A stretch of 64,000 nucleotides of DNA, taken from the NCBI RefSeq assembly GCF_010389155.1, contig NC_057767.1, forward strand, positions 7,547,765 through 7,611,764, written 5' to 3'. How positions within the stretch are numbered: position 1 is the first letter of the stretch; each line of letters opens with the position of its first letter. The position numbers and the translations under genes were made by a program. This document shows positions 24,170 through 36,227 of this stretch, in pieces. The notes below the pieces were generated by a model. That model saw only the letters and a list, made by a program, of their open reading frames with translations, ran no database searches and was not told where the DNA came from. This stretch comes from Erigeron canadensis (lineage: Eukaryota > Streptophyta > Magnoliopsida > Asterales > Asteraceae).

Positions 24170-26601
24170 CAAAAACTTTCAGGTAATAGACTTGCAAAAT
24201 CCCGTTCCCATTCATCATTTTCCGGCAACATAGTTCTGAGTTTCACTTTAAGGAATCTCAGGTTCTTCATGTTTGAAATTAAGAAGCGTTATGAAACTGG
24301 ATGAGAAACTATCAACAAAACATTCTATTGCTTCAATCTTATCATTTTTCTGCAATAAAGGGGAAAAAACATGTAAAGATTAACTTGAGTATCTAATCCG
24401 TATCTGTGTATGTGTGTGTATGTGTTTGTATAATTCATTGTGAATAGAGTGTGTAAAAGTTACCATAGTTGCATTCCTTGAACATATGTCTTCAAAATCT
24501 TCTTGTCGATCGCCAAACCCTGCTATGTTTTTCAGGATGGTTTGGATGCTCTCCTCTAACAATGTAGTGTCCCATTTCTTGAACCAGATCATGCATATCA
24601 AAAGCACCACTCGGGGAAACAGTTATGAGGGCCTTTTGTTTTAACACCATTACCCCTATAACAGGGTGAAATCCACAAGCATCAAGTATTGCTATAGCCA
24701 TATTTGAATTACTTCGCTTGTAGAAACATGCAATCTCCAAGAACGACTTTTTTTTCCAAATCTTTAAGCCCATTATAGCTTATTTTGAGCGTTTTCAAAA
24801 TATCCATTTTTGGATTATTTTTTAGTCTACCCAATGCATCAAGCCACTCTTCATGGCTTTTGTCATACAGGAAAGAACCCAAAACAATGAGGGCTAAGGG
24901 GAGCCCACCAGCATAAGAAATAATTTGTTGTGAAAGCATCTCACAATCAGGTACGGGATTATCTTCATCATATGCATGTTTGTTAAAGAGACGAATAGCC
25001 TCCTCACTTGCTAGTAAACTGATAGGAGAGATATCTTTTACCCTGTGAGTTTTTAGCAAATGTTCATCCCTAGTTGTAATTATTATCCGGCTCCCATCAC
25101 CAAACCATTCACAAGATCCGGCTAAAGCCTTTAGTTGATCATGATGATGGACATCATCAAGAACAATCAACACTTTCCTACGACATAACATATCTTTAAT
25201 CTTGTGTTTTCCTATACCAACACTCTCCACTTTGATTTCTTTGTCAAAAACATCTGATAAAATTTTCTGTTGTAGACTTTTTAAACCATTTGGTTGTGTT
25301 GATTCCTCTCGGATGTTTTCAACAAAACAAAAGCCATCAAAATGACCAGAGATTTTCATTTCCATGTACAGAGTAGTAGCAAGAGTGGTCTTACCACCAC
25401 CCCCAACCCCCCATATCCCAACCATATGCACACCACCTGACCCAATTCTTATATGGGATTTCAACTCTTGCAACCTACTTCCTATTCCAACGAGGTTTTC
25501 ATTGTCATCATTTGACTTAAAGGATGACATTTTTTTCAAAATGGAACTAACAATCTCTTGGATACATTTTGCTTCATGCCTACACATCGGAAACATATAA
25601 ATGGATAATTAGTACAATAACATATACTGATACTATATAGGCAAACATATATGGATAATTGTCTCACAACCAACTTGGGTGAAAACCTCTCACATCTAAA
25701 TTATTTATTTCATAAAAATTATGAGGCCCAATAATCTATTAGTTATACAAAAAATATTTGAAAACTTGTATGTGATGGGATTTTCACCCAAGTTGGGTGT
25801 GTGACAACCTTACACTCACTTTGTCTCTGTTAGATTCTTCCGGTCGAAATATGGGTGTGACGATGCCATCTGAATCTATGAAGACTTGTAAACCCCCAAA
25901 AGAGGATTCGAAACTACGACCAATCGGTTAACAGCCGACCGTTATATATATATGAAGAAATTAAAAAATTACCCATTGGCAACGTGCTTGGGTTCCCAAC
26001 CAGCCATGTTACTTGCATCAACGAGTGCTTTTTTCCATGATACAACTTTGTTGTTGTTGTTTTTGTGTTTGGCAAATGCTTTACCAAATTGACTTATCTG
26101 GTCACTCACATCAGAGGGATCCACATTATAAAATATAGGCATAACAATTTGGCCTCTTTTTTCTTGGTGGCATTTCATAATACATGAAAGCTCATCCAAA
26201 CACCAAGAAGAATCAGCAAAATGTTCAGAAAATATAACGAGAGCAATCTCCGATTCTTCAATCGCCTTCAAGAGTGATGGACCGATGGTGTCACCCCGAT
26301 CAAGTGTCACATCATCCTTGTATGTAAGGATGCCATGTTGTTCGAGAGCAAAGTAGAGATGGTCTACAAAAGTCTTGCGTGTATCTTCACCTCTAAAACT
26401 AAGAAACACATCATATTTCCACGACCGAGAAGATGAAGATGATGTTGTTATTATTGATGATGATTTGTCTGGAATAATAGTACTAGCTTTTGAGTGACTG
26501 CGTGAAAACACCTTGGTAGCTGTTATTACTAGTAATATAGTTGCAAGTACAATACCCACCGCCGTAACAATGAGAGCTCCCATTGTTGTAATTTCTATCA
26601 T
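24170..26601 (-). pseudogene. TIR-NBS-LRR (TNL) immune receptor, frameshifted and LRR-truncated
   Basis: Exon 1 is 26601-25973: an N-terminal hydrophobic span (residues ~8-30), a Ser-rich linker, then a TIR domain (61-208) with YDVFLSFRGEDTRK and SSWCLDEL containing the conserved Glu 137 of TIR NADases. Exon 2 is 25579-24464: the NBS, with P-loop GVGGGGKTT, kinase-2 LIVLDDV, RNBS-B GSRIIITTRD and GLPLAL, ending in an MHD-like DMHDLVQEMG. Exon 3 starts at 24349 with NDKIEAI and reaches NMKNLRFLKV, the normal entry to the LRR, then coding similarity ends near 24170. Intron borders are GT-AG and keep phase. Three +1 shifts break it: an eight-base T run at 24748-24755 (plus strand), one near 24515, and one near 24260. 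TNLs detect pathogen effectors and trigger cell death; this copy cannot make a full receptor. A TIR-only or TIR-plus-partial-NBS product remains possible. Confidence 0.9.
25659..25809. mobile_element. Small inverted-repeat MITE in intron 1 of the TNL gene
   Basis: ACTTGGGTGAAAA occurs on both strands inside about 35-base inverted arms: TTGTCTCACAACCAACTTGG on the left and a complementary stretch ending GTGTGACAA on the right. About 150 bases, non-coding. No clear duplication. Confidence 0.55.
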
Positions 26602-28629
26602 CTATCCGCGTGTTTATACAGCTACAGTTGATTTGTTTTTGTTATATAATATATTGTCAAGAACGAAACAATTTCCCTTCTTTAAATAAGAAACACACCT
26701 CCCTTTCTACTTGTCTGATAAGACGTTAATGTACAAGAATTGTTCAAACAAATGAAATTTCTTGGGTGGTTGGGTGGGACACCAACATTCTTTTATTAAT
26801 TTATAAGAGTTACTAAATTCAATTATATAAATCAAGTGGGTACCAGTTACCTTACTAAGCCTGGCCTGTCATGTGCCGTCTTGACCAAATACAAAGACAC
26901 GGATTCGATTATCGTACGCCTGCAACATGGTTGAGGTATCCTGTTACTGGCCATCTTCAATGGTCAATCCAATTTGTATAAGCAAATCGAGCACCTCAGC
27001 GACATGTCCTTCAATCTTATATACTAAAATTTAATTTATCCACATCATGTCATCATCCCTGTTAAGTAAAAAGTGGTACAAAGATATAACATGAATAAAA
27101 AAAATTATAACTTTGATATATCCTTAAATTGTATGATAAAAAAATACATCATTTTATGCATGTGTTAGTGACAACCCATAAAACTATTATTAACAAAACC
27201 CAAAAGTAAATACCTATATATAATAAGAAATTAATGTTTCGTATACATAGTATTTTGCAAGACAAATAAGTTGTGAAACTATTTGTCTAATAGTAAGATG
27301 AGAATAAAACTATAATAAAATCATGAGTATATTTCATTTTTGTTCCATGTGGTATTACCCAATTTGCGAGCGTAGTCCAAATTCATTTACTGACTTACTG
27401 TTGAAACTGTTGTTCAACTTCAACTTTTGATTGCACTTTTAGTCCAAAAAATGATGTTTGTCAATTTTTTTCACCATTAGTTGGGTCATGTGAATATACA
27501 CGTGATGGGCAATATCGTCCCTTCATTATAAACTATATACATATATCCGAAGGGGTGATTTAGTTTGAGATCACCCATTTCAAAAAGACGAAAAGAACAA
27601 TTCTCAACGACACATTTTCCTTCCCTTTATCCCGTTTCATTTACACATGTCTAAATGACGTGGTGACATTTTCGTAAACATTGGCTCTTTTTGTTTACTT
27701 TTACATGTCTTTTTATTTATATTGTGAGAACTATACAATTTATATTCTTACACATGTGTAAGGTTCTTACACATGTAAAACAATATTATTCAAATCAAAT
27801 GCATTGGTTTATACTTTATACATAAATAAAAATGATCAATACTACTTATGAAATGTTACCGTGTCACTTATATTTGTGTAAATGAAACAAGAGAAGGGAA
27901 GAACAAACAATGTGTGGTTGAGAATTACTCTTTTGATGTTTTTTAGACGAGTGTTCTCAGCTAACTTTTTCTTTTTCCTACATGGCTACATCTCACATCT
28001 GAATATATTTATACATACATCTATATACCTTTCCATCTATACATACACCATACTACTAATATAATTTAAAAACATAAAAATAAATGAAAAACATGAAGAG
28101 GGAAACCATTACCTTCTCCAGATCTATTATTGGGTGTATCCAAGCCTACCCCGCCCGCCCTAAAATATCCGGCCGCCACTGCTAGACAAGGTATGTTGCC
28201 GGGAAAATGAATGGCTTTGTGCGACAGCAGCCACCACCGGTCAGTCACCATATTCTATGGTTTTCCTTGTATATATGTAGCGAGTGAAATTAACAATATG
28301 TGAAATTAGCAATACGTATAAGGTCGGTAATGCATAACAATAAACATACATTAAAAAAATGTATTATTTTAAAAGTAAAAAAATGTAAAATGTAAAGTAT
28401 TAAAAGTTTCGTAAAATACTATTTTAAATAAGTCACTGACAATGCGTCAATATTTCAAAAACTATAGTAGAGGTTAAACTGATTGTCTTGTCGATTCGTA
28501 GTTTAGACGCATTGAAAACTAAATAATGTCACCCGTAATGTTGAAGTTAAAATAAAAGGAGCGGGTTGTTGAGTGGAATATGTAATAACTCGTTCTAATC
28601 AGAAATTGTTCACAGCATTAAAATTATGG
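26602..28629. other. Intergenic, TNL promoter side
   Basis: TTATATAATATATTG near 26641-26655 could supply a TATA element for the TNL gene. No exon is supported. A GC-rich patch at 28090-28250 lacks any domain in six frames. Confidence 0.4.
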
Positions 28630-28778
28630 GGTTTGCTATATACAGCCCTTAGGGCTGTGTTTAAGGTGCATAAACTATTTGTACATATACCATGAAAATC
28701 AGGGGGCTGACTTTTAATATAAAAGGTGCAATTTTTTTTTATGCACGAAGACTGTATTTAGCATTTCTCTTAAATAAT
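28630..28778. mobile_element. Short MITE with ACAG-type inverted ends
   Basis: The left end GTTTGCTATATACAGCCC and the right end GACTGTATTTAGCATTTC are imperfect inverted repeats. It contains the palindrome CAGCCCTTAGGGCTG. About 150 bases, non-coding. The edges are approximate. Confidence 0.45.
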
Positions 28779-28904
28779 CCATAGTTAATTTAGTTCCAAC
28801 TTCAAATTTAATAGATATTAATATAGATTTGTATTAACATTAAAATAGAAAGAAAAATAATTAATATAAAATTAAATGGTATAGATTTTTTGAAAAGTAA
28901 AATT

Positions 28905-31900
28905 TTATATATCATCAACAACTCCTGCAGACTTTGCAAGGAGCAAATTACACATACTATACAATAAAAAAAATATACAAGTGTTATATAACAAATTTGC
29001 GCCAATCTTCTCACACAATACCATTACTCTTCTTCCTGCTTTTGTACCAGAGAAATCCAAGGGACATTGTCTCCTGAATAATCTTTTCCACGCACACTTA
29101 AGCATTGTCGAACCTTGCTCTGTTTCTCGTCTTCCAAATGCTCCAAGACGTGATGATCATAATTCCTTTAACAACCTCAGCTTCCTTTCTTCCCAACCCC
29201 AAATGGCGATGAACTTCCACAATATCCTTGATCGAAAACAGAATTAAAGGTTTACCCACACACCAACTAGAGATCTTTTGCCAAACCTGATTTGCCACTA
29301 AACACCCGCAAAGAAGGTGCTCAATTGTTTCTTCTTCGCAGCTGCATAATCCACACATGTAGTTCCCAAATGAGCAATGAGGAATTCGGTCTATTGATCG
29401 CCCTCCACATGAACAAATTACATTTCTTTGGTACCCACTTCGACCACTCATAAACAAAAGCGTTACTGTGGTTCGAGCTGCTATTTAAAAACTTTCTAGT
29501 TTCCTTGACCGAGAAAACCTTATTAGATCCTCCCAGCCACACCCACTTGTCACTTTCCGTCTTTAAAGTCGCCCCCTCTAGCAATCTACCTAAATTCTCT
29601 ATCTCATTTGTCTCAAGATGAGACCCTGGTCTCTTTTTTCACTCCCAACGGTCAAAACAATGCCTACTATTGTCATACCTTTCATATACTCTGCATCTCT
29701 TGTTCTTATCCAGCTTGAAAATTTCCCCGAACTCATCTTCACGTGGTTTATGAATCACGCATGGATCTAGCCAAAACCTCACTTCTTTTCCATCCCCTAC
29801 TTCTCCTTTTATCAACTGTCCTATCCCAATATTCCCGATTTTTATCCTTTCCACCGCACAAACCACCCTCTTCCAGTTACTGGCGTATGACTTGTTCACC
29901 GGGACACTGTTCCAGCTTCTTCTATCGTCATGTAAGGAATTTATAACCTTCCTCCAAATTCCTTTATGATCAGTTTGGAATCGCCAAATCCATTTGGATA
30001 ATAATGCAGTGTTGACACCCTTCAACTTAGATAGTCCTAAACCCCCTATCGACATAGGTGATGCGACTCGATCCCAGGACACCCAATGGATCTTTTTTGC
30101 ATTACCCGTTCCTCCCCATAAAAAATTCCTGATGATGGACTCAAGTCCCTCGATCACCTTACAAGGAACCTTAAAGATCGAAAGATAGTAATTAGGTAAG
30201 CTCCCCAAGACCGCTTTAATGAGTACCAATCTACCTCCCATAGATAAACACGCCCCTTTCCAATTAGCAAGTCTCGACTCGAAAATATCAAATATAAAGT
30301 CCCAATTGGCCACTCGGTTCATATTCACACCAACTAGAATCACTAGATGACTAAAAGGTAAATTGCCGACCTTACATTGGACAAAATTCGCCATCTCCAC
30401 AATCTTACTATGCTCCACCCCAATACCGAAAAGACTAGGTTTTCCCATATTTATTTTTAAACCCCAGCATATGTAAAAACTTCTTAATAACCTGGCCACA
30501 TTCTTAATGTTCCTGTCCGACCACTCCCCCATAATAATACAATCATCCGCATATAGCATATGTGACAAGACCGGTCCTTCATTAGGTAGCGACACACCCT
30601 TAAAAGTACCGAAGATACTCGCCTGCCTAATCATACTTGAAAAAGCCTCCATAGCAATAATAAAAAGAAAGGGAGAAAGAGGATCACCTTGACGCATTCC
30701 TTTAGAGCAATTAAATTCGAACGTTGGTGAGCCATTAACAAGAACAGACGCCCTTGCCGATTTTAGAATCCCTGAAATCCATGTACACCATCGATCCGGA
30801 AAACCCATTTGCTTCATCACTCGATCCATGAAAACCCAATTCACATTGTCATAAGCCTTCTCATAATCTATCTTGCACATAAACATCTTCTGTTGCTTCT
30901 TTTTTTCCCATGCTATTATTTCATTCAAGATGAGGGTCCCATCTAAAATAAGTCGGTCCTTCAAGAAGGCAGTTTGATTCGTGGATACAAGACGACCCAG
31001 AACCGTCTTAAGTCTGTTTGCCAATACTTTTGATATAGTTTTGCTAATAACACCAACTAACGTGATTGGCCTATAGTCGTTTAGATTCCCAGGGTTCTTG
31101 ACCTTAGGAATAAGAGGAATAAAGGACGACCCACAACCCCTATTGATAATCCCCTGTTCGAAAAAAAGATGAAACACTGCCACAAAAAATTCCGCCAACA
31201 AATCCCAATATTTTTTAATAAACCTAAAATTCAGCCCATCAGGCCCAGGAGCCCGGTCGTCACCACACTCGAAAATGGCCCTTTTTATTTCTTCAACAGT
31301 GAATCTAGCAACCAACTTCTCTGCTTCCTCTTCAGTGAGCCTTGATTCAAAGGAACATTGCAACTATGGCCTTTCTTTCCATGTCTCATGAAATTTCTGC
31401 TTAAAAAAGTCATGAACCAGCTTTTTAACCCTTTTGGGATTCAACTCCCACTTGTCGTCCACCATCAGACCCTGTATTGTATTGCTTGCCTTCCTATTAT
31501 TGATAAGACCATGAAAAAACTTGGTGTTCTCATCTCCATCCAATGCCTACCTGCATCTCGATCTTTGCCTAATGTCTTTAGCTTTTAGTGATTCCAGTTC
31601 CTCAATTCTTTTTTTACATTCAAGCCTCGTCCATTCCTCTTCTTCCGACAGATCTCTACCTTCCAGTAACCCGTCCAACCCTTCCATCTCATGAATACAA
31701 TTTTCCATTTCTCCCCCTTCCTCTTCCAAGACCTTATCCCTCCATATTTTCACTTTGGACCGAATATGTCGAAACAGAACCATGAGTTTTATATCAGAGG
31801 GTCCATGAAAAACAAACGAATCTATAGCTTCCTTAATAACATCATCAAATCCTTCTCTATCCATCCATGAACTGAATATCCTAAAGGGTTTAGGACCAAA

Positions 31901-32405
31901 ATTGACATCCTTAATCGACAACAAAATAGGACTATGATCAGAAAATTTCCTTGGAAGTGCCCTGAAGTAAGCCGCTGGTCATGCATCCATGACTTCTCTC
32001 CCTACTAACAATCGGTCGATCTTACTCAGCTTAACTCATCCATGTAAAATAACTCCCTTTCATTGTAAACTCATGTAAATCCGCGGTGTAAATGAATGAG
32101 TTAAAATCACGAGCACTTATATGATTAAACCTCGACCCTCTCCTTTCTTCTGGACATCTCACTACGTTGAAATCTCCTACAATGAACCACATTCCCCGCT
32201 TGTGAGCCTTTAGGTTCATAATCTTCTCCCATAGTTCTTTCTTTTCTTTAACTTTTTGAGGCGCATACACATTCATCACAAACATATCTTCATCACACTC
32301 TTTCATCCTACCTTTGATCATTACAAAATTATCATCCTTAATACTCCCTACTTTTTTGAAAATCCCTGGATCCCATAAACTCACTATACCCCCGACCTTC
32401 CTCTA
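28905..32405 (-). mobile_element. LINE (L1-type) retrotransposon, 5'-truncated and decayed
   Basis: Minus-strand order: the C-terminal half of an AP endonuclease domain (GDFNVV motif near 32180, SDHSP motif near 31940), then reverse transcriptase (31363-29639) with APGPDG, MRQGDPLSPFLF and the catalytic YADD intact, then a zf-RVT-like region (WVPKKCNLFMWRAINRPNS) to about 29100. The endonuclease start is missing, so the insert is 5'-truncated at about 32405. Breaks include an in-frame TGA near 31978, stops at 31547 and 29639, and a shift near 29350. LINEs copy themselves by target-primed reverse transcription and are often 5'-truncated. I could not identify the 3' tail or the target duplication with confidence; outer limits are approximate. 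Confidence 0.85.
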
Positions 32406-34010
32406 GGTTCAACAATTTCCTTATCATCCTTTATTTTATTTGACGTATATATATATGATCCTTCCTTCACATTCCTACCTACTTTTGTTTTATATATCGA
32501 ATGTTATCATGCTTAATCATTTTAATTTTTATTGTTTCCATTTTTTTTTATGAAATAGTCGTGTGATGTTTATTAGTAAAACAATTTTTCTACAAAATTA
32601 ACTAGAAAATCATCTCACTTTTTATCCTTTCATTTCGTTTCCATCCCTATATTAAACTCAAAAACACAATTTATTTTATAATCCTTTGTTTTCTTTTCTT
32701 TTCATCCCATAAAAAAAACTCAAGAACATAGTGTTAACGTTTTAAGGTATGAAACTAGGCAGAGATAGCTCACGTTACGTTGCTTTCAACATTTTTAAGT
32801 ATCTTAATTTTTTCATGCTTCTCTATATAACTTAAACAGATTTTAAATGTCTAGAAATTTTGTTAAATAATTGAAGTAATTTTTTTCAATAAGTTAAACT
32901 CGAAAACTCACTTTATTGAAGATCAATTTAAAATAGCTGCACATCGTGCGGGTAAAAAACTCTAATGTTTTATAAAGGAGTAAATATTAGTCGTATTATG
33001 AGTTTTCAAATTTTGTTTGAAGTAAAAATATAATTTAATATTCAAATTCAATAAATGATTTAATTTGGTTTGATAACCAAACCAAATTTTTCTTCTTTCT
33101 AAGATAGTTTATTCATAGTTTGTATTTTATAGTAGTTAATTAAATTTATAACAATGAAAAATATATTTAAAACTCAATCCGTCTATATATTTTATATGAA
33201 ATATTATACAATATATATAAAAAAAAATTTACGACTAAACACTTGATATGAGACGAAAAGAGTAATATATACACATCTAGTTTCTGAAATTGATATTTTT
33301 GCACTTTTAATAACAAATCTCACAAAATAACAAAGAACATCTAAAATATCCAAAAAAACATTTTCTTCATTTATGGTCTCCGCATCTAACTTAATTTTTT
33401 TCATTAACTTGTCAATGTCAGTTACTTTTTTTAGTGTTTGCCCTTCTCATTAAATCCATGATTAAAAGTGATAATCGGCCAACTTCGGGTGTTGGCCAAT
33501 TAAATTACACTACCTCTTAACATTAATGATTAAATCACTCTATTAATCATTTATTTTTTAAAATATCTCTATTAACCTTTTACATCAATTTAACACCACT
33601 TAGGCATGAGAATTTGGACCAGAAACCCGAAGCCCGACTTAGACCCGCTCGAACCTGGACCGACCCAACCGAAGACCAAACGATCCGGGCTTTTGGTTAA
33701 AAACTCAACCCGAAGTCAATAGTTTTAGACAAATAGTCAACACTTTTGGTTAACAACTCAATATTTTTAGCTCAACTGGACATTTAATGCCCTTTATGTC
33801 TTTCAGCTAATTGTTGGTCACGGGTTCAAAAGGGTTCAAAACCTTTGAAAGGCATATTGGGAAGTCTTTGTCAATGAGGTGGAGCATGAGAGTTTTCTCT
33901 AGCATTTAGCTAGTTTCCTCCAGAACGCTAGTGGGACTTCCACCGCCAGTCATGCCCTCGGATTGATTGTGCTGGTGATGTGGTCGATCTCTACCGGATG
34001 ATGAAGATGC
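32406..34010. other. AT-rich intergenic DNA
   Basis: No exon is supported. GGCCAAC and GTTGGCC near 33478-33498 form a 7-bp hairpin. Near 33620-33730, a run of CCCGA/CGAACC-type words looks like a relic of the AACC/GGTTCGG class seen at 47432-49186. Confidence 0.35.
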
Positions 34011-34013
34011 ATG

Positions 34014-34520
34014 CACTACAACAAATATGTCATTTCCTCACACTTGTTTTTTTATACTTTTAAATGGTGTGAAAAATTTTATTAGTTTTATCACATATAA
34101 AAGTGTGTAGAAATAGTTTACATTTCACAGTGTGAAGAAATTTTAAAAAATACAATATTTACACTGGAAAAGAAAGTTCGCACTTTCATGTGTGTAAAAA
34201 TATATCAATTGTTCACACTTAAGAGTGTGAGAGTTAACTTGTAACACTTATTTTCTTCACACATGGAGGGTGTGAAGAAATCATGTGTTACAAATTGACT
34301 TTCACACTTTCACGTGTGAAAATATTTGACAATTGTTCATACTTTTAAGTGTTAACATTTTGTTTACACATTTACAGGTGTGAAAAAATTATAATTTTTG
34401 AAATTTATTCACACTTTTAAATGTAACTTTTTTCTACACATTTTTATATGTGATTAAATTCATACAATTTTTTCACATTTTTTATAACCAAGTGTGAACA
34501 AATGAATTTTTTTTGTAGTG
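34014..34520. mobile_element. CACTA (En/Spm)-type MITE
   Basis: Begins CACTACAACAAA and ends TTTTTTTTGTAGTG, the classic CACTA terminal repeat. The interior is a dense series of subterminal motifs on both strands (CACACTTTTA and AGTGTGAAAA types). Flanks are ATG and ATT, so a 3-bp duplication would have one mismatch. 507 bases, no transposase. Relatives of the left end occur near 62046 and 62316. Confidence 0.75.
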
Positions 34521-36227
34521 ATTCCGCTGAGTCCAATCACCACTGCTGTTAAAAAAAACAAAACTCTAAGATTTTTAGACCGAAGTTATTGATAAGGCCT
34601 CAAAATCAAGGGACCAAAACATAATTTTAAAAAGTAAAAATGAAATATGTAATTTTTAATGGACGATTTTTATAATTACTTCAACTAAAATCTAAAGTCA
34701 ATGCATGTGTTAAGTGATTACGATTTACATAGTCAGGCTTTGGTTTACTGCCATCGGACTGGATACTGTTTTTTTCCAGGCCCAGTTAAGGACTCTCTCA
34801 CGAGTCCAGCCCCCAGTGTGCAACCTTCAAATTCAAATCCAATTAAATACCATCAAGTGTAAATTATTACAATCATAAATTATAACTTAAACTCATAAAC
34901 CATCTATTACAAACAACATCGTCACTAGCCTAATATCATTTAGTTTAAAGCAGCCAACTATTCATTAACAAATTAACAAATAAGAGCATGTGACAGATGT
35001 TCTATCTTTCGAGAATTTGATCAATTTGAAAACTTCAAAAGCAACTCTCATTTAATGTCAAAAATATGATTTACCTTATGTTTTAATACTGTTATTTATT
35101 ATGTGTCTTTTATCATTAGGTTATAGTGGTTTTGATATATATCATCAATCTGTATATCGTGAGTTTTAAATAATCTCATGACGGGGCACTATGTATTCAA
35201 AATAATCCCATGACCTAAATATATATATTAGGTCTAAACAAAAAGACCTAATATCTATACTACTACATAAATATTATAGTCCTATATTGAAAAGTTTACA
35301 ATTTTAGGACATGCGAAATTACAATTTTACCTTTAATTAATTAACTTACACAATTATTTCATAATTTTTTAAAAGATGTTCACTATCCCTAAAAATCAAA
35401 TATATTTGTATCAATTACCTACACCACTTGACACCAACGCCACCACCATCTGTCGACGCCACCACATCGCAACTAATGTCATCGCTGCCGCATTGCGCGG
35501 GTACCATGCTCGTATATATTTAGGTTTCTCTATCATTTTTCATGTTTTATAGCCCTTGCATTCAATAATAATGAATACATTTGAAGCATTTTTATATACC
35601 ATTACAAAGTTGGTCTAATATCAAGAAGTTTTGTTTCTTTTATCGTACGTGGTCTTTAAACTTTGAATTCCGCCTTAAGCATATCTTGGAGATGGTTATT
35701 GAAAGTGTGATTTTAGACTGTTAAAATAATAAATTACAAATGACTTAGTATTCCAAAATAACCCTTGACAAGTGAAAAAAATTTGAAAAGAAAAGAAATT
35801 TGAAGCATGTTTATTGTCTAAGTAAAAATGCGTCAACGAAAGTGCTTGCACTTTGTAGAAATGCAGCAAAAATAGTAAATAAACTGACATAATTATTGCA
35901 AGATATAAAATGTTGAATGTACAATGAGACGATGAGTTGTCACTTGTCAGTCGAAAACTATCAATATTTTATATTTTGATACAGTACACATAAAAGTACA
36001 ATTTCACCCTTAAAAAAAACACCACTAGTAAGGCATGAGCGGAAAAATAATACTAATTTAAACAAGGAAAATGTTTAAAACATACTTTATTACTCGAAAA
36101 AGTCAACCGCTCCACTTCATCAGTTCATCAACCTTTTCCACAAATAAATACTTTAGTTGGGAATTCAATTACTTCAAGAAAGATGCAAAATGAGATCACC
36201 AATACTCATCATCAAGGATATAAAAAA
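34521..36227. other. Intergenic and 5' flank of esterase gene 1
   Basis: No exon is supported apart from the leader of the esterase. It holds Helitron-like copy B (35254-35512). An in-frame ATG at 36183 would lengthen esterase 1 by 15 residues. Confidence 0.4.
35254..35512 (+). mobile_element. Helitron-like non-autonomous element, copy B
   Basis: Starts TCTATACTAC after an A and ends GGTACCATGCTCG before a T. It is similar to 5112-5397 at both ends and in the GC-rich ACCACC/GCCACC zone before the 3' end. 259 bases, non-coding. Confidence 0.5.

Noticed and set aside
28066..28251. GC-rich 61-codon frame
   Set aside because: No domain or splice context; similar GC-rich patches elsewhere look repeat-derived.
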